NCBI RefSeq assembly: GCF_000235425.2
Contig: NZ_KI912266.1
Location: 7,572,866 to 7,636,865, forward strand
Length of the DNA stretch: 64,000 nt
Direction: 5' to 3'
From: Pseudofrankia saprophytica
GTDB lineage: Bacteria > Actinomycetota > Actinomycetes > Frankiales > Frankiaceae
The translations under genes and the position numbers were made by a program. This document shows positions 59,397-64,000 of this stretch, piece after piece. The stretch's first letter is position 1; the number at the start of each line of letters is the position of its first letter. Under the pieces are notes generated by a model. The model searched no databases and was not told where the DNA came from. It saw only the letters and a list, made by a program, of their open reading frames with translations.

Positions 59397-60611
59397 ATGC
59401 CGTACAACCTGCTCGCCGGAGTACGCGTCGTGGAGGCGTCGATGTACGCCTTCGCGCCGTCGGCCGGCGCGGTGCTCGCCGACTGGGGCGCCGACGTGAT
59501 CAAAGTCGTGCCGCCCGGAACCCTGGACCCGATGAACGGAAATCCCGTCGCCGGGCTGCCCGACCGCGAGGTCGGCGTCGCGTTCATGTGGGAGATCACC
59601 AATCGGGGAAAGCGGTGTGTCGGCGTCGACCAGCGCACCGACGGGGGCCAGCGGGTGATGGCCGCGCTGGTCGGCTCGGCCGACGTCTTCATCACCAACC
59701 TGCTGCCCAGCGCGCGGCGCCGTTTCCGGGTCGACGTCGGCGACCTCACCGCCGTCAAGCCGGATCTCGTCTACGCCAGGGCCAGCGGGCACGGCCCGCG
59801 CGGGCCGGAATGCGACGCCGGCGGTTTCGACCACACCGACTTCTGGGCCCGCACCGGCATGGCCCACGCGGCGAGCCAGGTCAGCGAGGAGTTCGTGCCG
59901 CAGCCGGGCCCGGCGCTCGGCGACCTCGCCTCCGGCGCGTTCCTCGCCGGCGGCATCGCGGCCGCGCTGTTCCGCCGGGAGCGCACCGGCCACGGCGCGG
60001 TGGTCGACGTCTCGCTCCTGTCGTCGGGGATGTGGATGTTCTCGCCCGGCGTGGTCGCGAGCCAGCTCTACGACGTGGACGCGATTCCGCGCAACCGGCA
60101 CCGCCACCTGCCGAACCCTTTCGTCGCCGCCTACCTGACCCGCGACGGCCGGCTCGTCTACCTGTCCGGTATCCAGACGGAGAAGCACGTCGAGGAGTTC
60201 TTCCAAGCCGCGGGGCGGGCGGACCTGCTCGCCGACCCGCGGTTCGCGACGGCGGCGGCCCGGGCCGAGAACGCGGCGGCCTGCATCGGGGTCCTCGACG
60301 AGATCTTCGCGGACCGCGACCTGGCGTACTGGACCGAGCTGCTCGGGCGGCTCGCGACGCCATGGTCGCTGGTGCAGACCGCCCAGGAGGCCGCGAACGA
60401 TCCTCAGGCCCGGTCGAACAACTTCGTGACGACCGTGCGGAAGGGTTCCCAGGAGTACCCGCTCGTGGCCAGTCCCGCACAGTTCGACGACGTGCCACCG
60501 GCCCTGGCACCGGCCCCCGCGCACGGCGAGCACACCGACGAGGTCCTGTTGGAGCACGGCTTCACCTGGGACGAGATCATGGGCTTCAAGGAGGCCGGCG
60601 CCGTTCTGTGA
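59397..60611 (+). CDS. CaiB/BaiF family CoA-transferase
   Basis: A 404-residue family III CoA-transferase starting LAGVRVVEASMYAFAPSAG then AVLADWGADVIKV. The G(F/Y)D region (GFDHTDFWARTG, near residues 144-153) holds the candidate active-site acid. It should move CoA between acids, or isomerise an acyl-CoA, without ATP. It lies 117 bases after the amidohydrolase in a gap containing the A+T-rich ACATATAC. A hairpin spans its stop codon. Confidence 0.9.
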   Translation: MPYNLLAGVRVVEASMYAFAPSAGAVLADWGADVIKVVPPGTLDPMNGNPVAGLPDREVGVAFMWEITNRGKRCVGVDQRTDGGQRVMAALVGSADVFITNLLPSARRRFRVDVGDLTAVKPDLVYARASGHGPRGPECDAGGFDHTDFWARTGMAHAASQVSEEFVPQPGPALGDLASGAFLAGGIAAALFRRERTGHGAVVDVSLLSSGMWMFSPGVVASQLYDVDAIPRNRHRHLPNPFVAAYLTRDGRLVYLSGIQTEKHVEEFFQAAGRADLLADPRFATAAARAENAAACIGVLDEIFADRDLAYWTELLGRLATPWSLVQTAQEAANDPQARSNNFVTTVRKGSQEYPLVASPAQFDDVPPALAPAPAHGEHTDEVLLEHGFTWDEIMGFKEAGAVL

Positions 60612-60617
60612 GAACGG
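60601..60617 (+). terminator. Hairpin across the CoA-transferase stop
   Basis: CCGTTCT and AGAACGG are perfect 7-bp arms around GTG, overlapping the last codons. The short loop suggests a terminator or mRNA-end stabiliser. Confidence 0.45.
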
Positions 60618-60639
60618 AAACAGAAGCAACTCCCGCATT

Positions 60640-60677
60640 CCTTTCCCGTACGCCTTTCCTGTACGCCTTTCCAGTAG
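60640..60677. repeat. 13-bp tandem repeat upstream of the solute-binding gene
   Basis: CCTTTCCCGTACG, CCTTTCCTGTACG and CCTTTCCAGTAG follow each other head to tail in the gap before the GTG at 60814. They may be tandem regulator sites. Confidence 0.6.
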
Positions 60678-60813
60678 TTCCGCTCCATTAATTCCGCCCG
60701 TCACCATGACAGGAATCGCGCGGCCCCGGCCGGATCGATCCGCTCGGCTGGAAATCCTCAGCCAGCACACGCGGTCTCGTCCGCCCGGGCCTGCGACACA
60801 ACGGAGGTTCAAC

Positions 60814-62184
60814 GTGCGAAACACCCGAAGACTCGCTTCCACGGCTGCCATCGCGGGCCTTTTATTCACCGCCGCCGCGTGCGGCGGCGGCGATGACGGC
60901 GGCAGCGACGGCGGCGCGAAGCCCACGGCGTCGACGCAGGCGCTCGGTCCCGACGCGTTCAAGCCGGGGCCGGACTCGGGCTGGACCAACAACGGCGTCA
61001 AGGTCGACCCGGCCAAGCTCGACTGCGCCACCCCGGGCGGCGAACCGGCCCGCGGCGTGACCGACACCGAGATCAAGGTTGGCGGCCTGATCAGCCAGTC
61101 CAGCACGAGCGGGCCGATCAACACCGGGATGGACGTCGGCGCAAAGGTCCGGTTCAGTCGCGAGAACGACGCGGGCGGCGTCAACGGACGCAAGATCAAC
61201 TTTATCGGCGCACGTGACGACGGCTCCGACGCCGCCCGGACGTTGACCCAGGCCGAGTCCCTCGTCGCCGACGGCGTCTTCGCGGCCGTGCCCGCCGTCG
61301 TCCGCACCGGCAACTTCCTCGACTCGTTCTGCAAGAGCGGGACGCCGTACTTCGGCTGGGGTGTCGCCGCGCCTTACTGCGACAGCGCCATCGGCTTCGG
61401 GGTGACCGGCTGCCTGGTGGCCGAGGCGGACTCGCCAGCACTCACGACCACGTGGGCGATGGCCGCGAGCGGCATTCTCGGCGGCAGCGCGGGCAAGAGC
61501 GTGGCGTTCATCGGCGTCGACATCGACTCCGCGAAGAACGGCATCAACCTCGCGGCGAAGGGCGTCAAGGTGGCCGGGTTCTCCGTCCCCTACTCCAAGA
61601 ACCCGGTGCCGGCCTCCGGGCTCACCGACCCGACGGCGCTCGTCAACGACCTGATGCGCGCCGACAAGGGCGCCCCGCCGGACCTGATCGTGACGATCGT
61701 GGACTTTGCCCCGGCGCTCAAGCTCATCGACGCGCTGCGGGCGGCGGGCTACCAGGGCAAGATCCTGACACCGCTCGGCTACGACCCGCGGCTGACCGGT
61801 CTCAAGGACCTCGACGGGACCTACACGCTGGTCCAGTGGGCACCCGCTGAGAGCGGCTCGGCCGCCGACGACCAGCTCAAGGCGGACTTCGCCAAGTACG
61901 CCCCCGACCAGGCGATCGGCCTGACCGCCATGGCCGGCTACTGGACGGCGGACTTCTTCATCGACGCGCTCAAGAAGACCGGGAAGGACCTCACCCTCGC
62001 GAACCTGCTCAAGACGCTGAACGGCGGCAGCTACAGCTACCACGTCCCGGGTGCGGTCGGCGAGACCCAGTGGCCGGTCAACCACAGCACATCAGTGCCG
62101 TGCGCCTCCGTGGTCCAGCTGACCGGTGGCAAGTACGAGCAGACCGTGAAGCTCGCCTGCACGCCGCTCTTCCCGAACAACTGA
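60814..62184 (+). CDS. LivK-type substrate-binding lipoprotein (no adjacent permease)
   Basis: A 456-residue ABC solute-binding protein with a lipoprotein signal (MRNTRRLASTAAIAGLLF, lipobox TAAAC, lipidated Cys23) and a Gly/Asp-rich spacer. A type I binding fold follows (IKVGGLISQSSTSGP, GVNGRKINFIGARDDG). No permease or ATPase lies nearby, so it may serve the fused Liv transporter at 31232-35166 or act as a sensor. GGAGG precedes GTG 60814. It is the uptake component of the catabolic unit. Confidence 0.92.
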   Translation: MRNTRRLASTAAIAGLLFTAAACGGGDDGGSDGGAKPTASTQALGPDAFKPGPDSGWTNNGVKVDPAKLDCATPGGEPARGVTDTEIKVGGLISQSSTSGPINTGMDVGAKVRFSRENDAGGVNGRKINFIGARDDGSDAARTLTQAESLVADGVFAAVPAVVRTGNFLDSFCKSGTPYFGWGVAAPYCDSAIGFGVTGCLVAEADSPALTTTWAMAASGILGGSAGKSVAFIGVDIDSAKNGINLAAKGVKVAGFSVPYSKNPVPASGLTDPTALVNDLMRADKGAPPDLIVTIVDFAPALKLIDALRAAGYQGKILTPLGYDPRLTGLKDLDGTYTLVQWAPAESGSAADDQLKADFAKYAPDQAIGLTAMAGYWTADFFIDALKKTGKDLTLANLLKTLNGGSYSYHVPGAVGETQWPVNHSTSVPCASVVQLTGGKYEQTVKLACTPLFPNN

Positions 62185-62297
62185 TGCGACCGTTCCCGAT
62201 CCGGGCGGCGCGTCGACCGCCGGCCCTACGGTCCGCCCGGGCCGCAGCGGCCACGGCCACCGACCGGCCCGGATCGGGAACGAACGGAGGGCGCCCG

Positions 62298-63380
62298 GTG
62301 ACACACGCGCACCCGGCAACGCGGTCGGCGCAACCAGCACAGTCCGCACAGCCAGTGACACAATCAGCACAGCCAGCGACACAGTCCGCGCGGTCGGCAC
62401 GGTCCATCCTCGCGGCAGACCAGGTGACCATCGGCTGCCTCGCCCCGCGCACGGGAGACAGGGTCGCCGAGTTGGAGGACGCGGGCGCCGACGCGCTGTG
62501 GGTCGGCGGGCATGTGGCCTCGCCGAACGGCAGCGCCGAGGCGATGGTGTGGCTGGCAAGACTGTCCGCCCAGGCTCGGCGGGCAGTCATCGGATCAGCC
62601 GTGCTGCTACTGCCGCTCTACCAGCCGGCGATCGTCGCGAAGCAACTGGCCGACCTCGACGTGGCCACCGACGGCCGGATCGCCCTCGGCATCGGGGTGG
62701 GAGGCGAATATCCCGTCGAGTTCGAGGCCTGTCAGGTCCCGCTGGCCGGCCGGGGCGGTCGCACCGACGAAGCGATCGGCCTCGTGCGCGAACTGTGGAG
62801 CGCGCAGCCAGTCACGTGGCCGGGGCCGTTGTTCCCCATGGCGGGGGTAAGAGTGCAACCGGCGCCCTGCCAGCCCGGTGGGCCACCGGTCATCGTCGCG
62901 GGGCGGCAGCCCGCCGCGATGCGGCGCGCCGCGCTACTCGGCGACGGTTGGATGCCGTACTTGTTCTCTCCTGAGCGCTACGCCCGCTCGGTCGCCACCG
63001 TACGGGCCGAGGCGGACGCGGCCGGCCGGTCGCTGGACGAGTTCATCTGGGCGGCCTACGTCCCGTTCGTCATCGACGACGACGTATCCCGCGCCCGTCG
63101 CCGGGCCGCCGAGTTCCTCGGCGGCACCTACCGCCAGGACTTCGCCGCGATGATCGACCGGGTCGCCGTCACGGGCACTCCGGCGCAGGTCGCGCGGCGC
63201 CTGGCTGACTACATCGAGGCGGGCGCGCGACATCTCGCCCTGATGCCCGCCACCCGAGAGGGAGAGCACGACATGCTCCTGCAGGTCCTGACCGACATCG
63301 CGCCGCAGCTGCGCGCGGGCGGCCCGCGGCCCGCGGCCGGCGCCGCGCCGTCATCCACCGGCACCGGAGCCGCGCGATGA
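62298..63380 (+). CDS. LLM-class F420-dependent oxidoreductase
   Basis: A 360-residue luciferase-like protein with TIGCLAPRTGDRVAELEDAG, VIGSAVLLLPLYQPAIVAKQ and TDGRIALGIGVGGEYPVEFE. The first 35 residues contain SAQP/TQSAQP repeats. GTG 62298 follows GGAGGG. ATG 62184, which overlaps the binding-protein stop as TGATG, would add 38 low-complexity residues. It is coupled to the next gene by ATGA. The Ala-rich C-terminus is not conserved. Confidence 0.88.
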   Translation: MTHAHPATRSAQPAQSAQPVTQSAQPATQSARSARSILAADQVTIGCLAPRTGDRVAELEDAGADALWVGGHVASPNGSAEAMVWLARLSAQARRAVIGSAVLLLPLYQPAIVAKQLADLDVATDGRIALGIGVGGEYPVEFEACQVPLAGRGGRTDEAIGLVRELWSAQPVTWPGPLFPMAGVRVQPAPCQPGGPPVIVAGRQPAAMRRAALLGDGWMPYLFSPERYARSVATVRAEADAAGRSLDEFIWAAYVPFVIDDDVSRARRRAAEFLGGTYRQDFAAMIDRVAVTGTPAQVARRLADYIEAGARHLALMPATREGEHDMLLQVLTDIAPQLRAGGPRPAAGAAPSSTGTGAAR

Positions 63381-64000
63381 CCCCCGCCGGGGATCACGCC
63401 ACCGGCGCCGCGCCGGCCGGCACCATGTCCACCGCCACCGCCACCGCATCCACCGCCACCGTGCCGCCGGTGCCCGACACCCTCGAGCGGATGCTGTCGC
63501 CTGACTGGCTGACCGCGGCGCTCGGCCACCGGTTCCCCGGCATCGAGGTCACGGCGGTCACGCCCGGGCCGGTCATCAGCCGCGTCGCCACGAACGCCCG
63601 CTTCCGGATCACGTGCGCGGACGGCACCGCTCCGGCGGGGTTGTCGGCCGATCTCTGCGGCAAGGGCTACTTCACCGAGGCCGGCCGCGCCTTCCGGCAG
63701 GCGGGCGAACCGGAGGCCTGTTTCTATCGGGACGTGGCCGCCGCCGCCGGCCTGCGCACGCTGCACGCCGTGTACGCCGACTTCGACCCGTCGACCCACT
63801 ACGGCGTCGTCATCACCGAGGATGTCGTCGCCGAGGGCGCCACCTTCCTCGACGCGCTGTCCGCGTACACCCCGGACCAGACGGCCGAAAGCCTGACCCA
63901 GCTCGCCGCGCTGCACACCGCGACCTGGTGCGACCCGGCGCTCGCCGACGCGCGCTGGGTCGCTCCCCGGCTGTCCAGCTACCTCGTGCAGCGCGGGGCC
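63377..64000 (+). CDS. Aminoglycoside-phosphotransferase-like kinase family protein (3' end outside window)
   Basis: The first 208 codons are present. After a Thr/Ala-rich start (about 30 residues) the protein reads MLSPDWLTAALGHRFPGIEV and later LCGKGYFTEAGRAFRQAGEP, EACFYRDVAAAAG and GVVITEDVVAEGATF. These match the N-lobe of the APH/ecdysteroid-kinase-like group common near CoA genes in actinobacteria. The catalytic HxD motif lies beyond the window. ATG 63377 overlaps the LLM stop. A phosphate acceptor cannot be named. Confidence 0.8.
   Translation, partial: MTPAGDHATGAAPAGTMSTATATASTATVPPVPDTLERMLSPDWLTAALGHRFPGIEVTAVTPGPVISRVATNARFRITCADGTAPAGLSADLCGKGYFTEAGRAFRQAGEPEACFYRDVAAAAGLRTLHAVYADFDPSTHYGVVITEDVVAEGATFLDALSAYTPDQTAESLTQLAALHTATWCDPALADARWVAPRLSSYLVQRGA

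Noticed and set aside
59385-61334. A 649-codon minus-strand frame opposite the CoA-transferase and binding-protein genes
   Set aside because: It runs across two well-supported genes and their spacer, and its composition is that of antisense codon bias.

Overview
The window is very GC-rich DNA with GTG starts, ATGA/GTGA stop-start overlaps, F420-dependent (LLM and Ddn-like) enzymes and a mycofactocin-type dehydrogenase. Together these point to a soil actinobacterium. The gene mix (fused LivH-LivM and LivG-LivF, CysNC next to a sulfotransferase, many SDR, P450 and amidohydrolase genes) looks most like the Frankia/Pseudofrankia lineage, but that placement is an inference. I saw no rRNA, tRNA, CRISPR array or intact insertion sequence.

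Layout. 1-8424: a molybdenum hydroxylase (large subunit plus CoxG) beside a TetR gene, an enoyl-CoA hydratase coupled through a 42-residue mini-ORF to a double-length GntR regulator, an SDR and another TetR gene. 8587-13690: a sulfation operon (sulfotransferase, unknown protein, CysD, CysNC), closed by a strong terminator. 13756-15842: alkylation repair (Ada-AlkA fusion and Ogt). 15821-19363: an accessory patch with two 90-bp direct-repeat copies, an AT-richer orphan gene and a hipBA module with four evenly spaced operators. 19418-29899: acyl-CoA and short-chain alcohol metabolism (acyl-CoA synthetase, amidohydrolase, thiamine-diphosphate-like protein, acyl-CoA dehydrogenase, PLP lyase, hydratase, two SDRs). 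30102-30808: a decayed VapC-type module and 31-bp repeats. 31125-36497: a branched-chain-amino-acid type ABC transporter with both permeases and both ATPases fused. 37356-40518: LLM, SnoaL-like and two SDR genes. 40593-46865: a MarR gene and a P450/SDR/EthD-like/amidohydrolase/alcohol dehydrogenase cluster. 46943-50534: carboxyltransferase, LLM and hydratase operon. 50678-64000: an SDR, a TetR gene with a strong inverted-repeat operator, then a long catabolic unit (aldehyde dehydrogenase, ferredoxin, Ddn-like, P450, DUF35, Ltp-type thiolase, amidohydrolase, CoA-transferase, solute-binding lipoprotein, LLM, kinase-like).

How the genes work together. Most encode uptake, hydroxylation, oxidation to acid, CoA activation, beta-oxidation-like steps and ring or side-chain cleavage of hydrophobic organic acids, in small units under TetR, MarR and GntR repressors. 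No substrate can be named from sequence alone.

The most unusual signals are four. (1) A 27-bp minisatellite at 56706-56867 codes in two frames and supplies five successive ribosome-binding-site/ATG pairs for the thiolase gene. (2) A 28-bp-periodic four-operator array lies in front of hipB. (3) Tiny bridging ORFs recur, joined by ATGA, GTGA or TGATG overlaps to the genes around them. (4) A GntR-FCD regulator is duplicated within one polypeptide.
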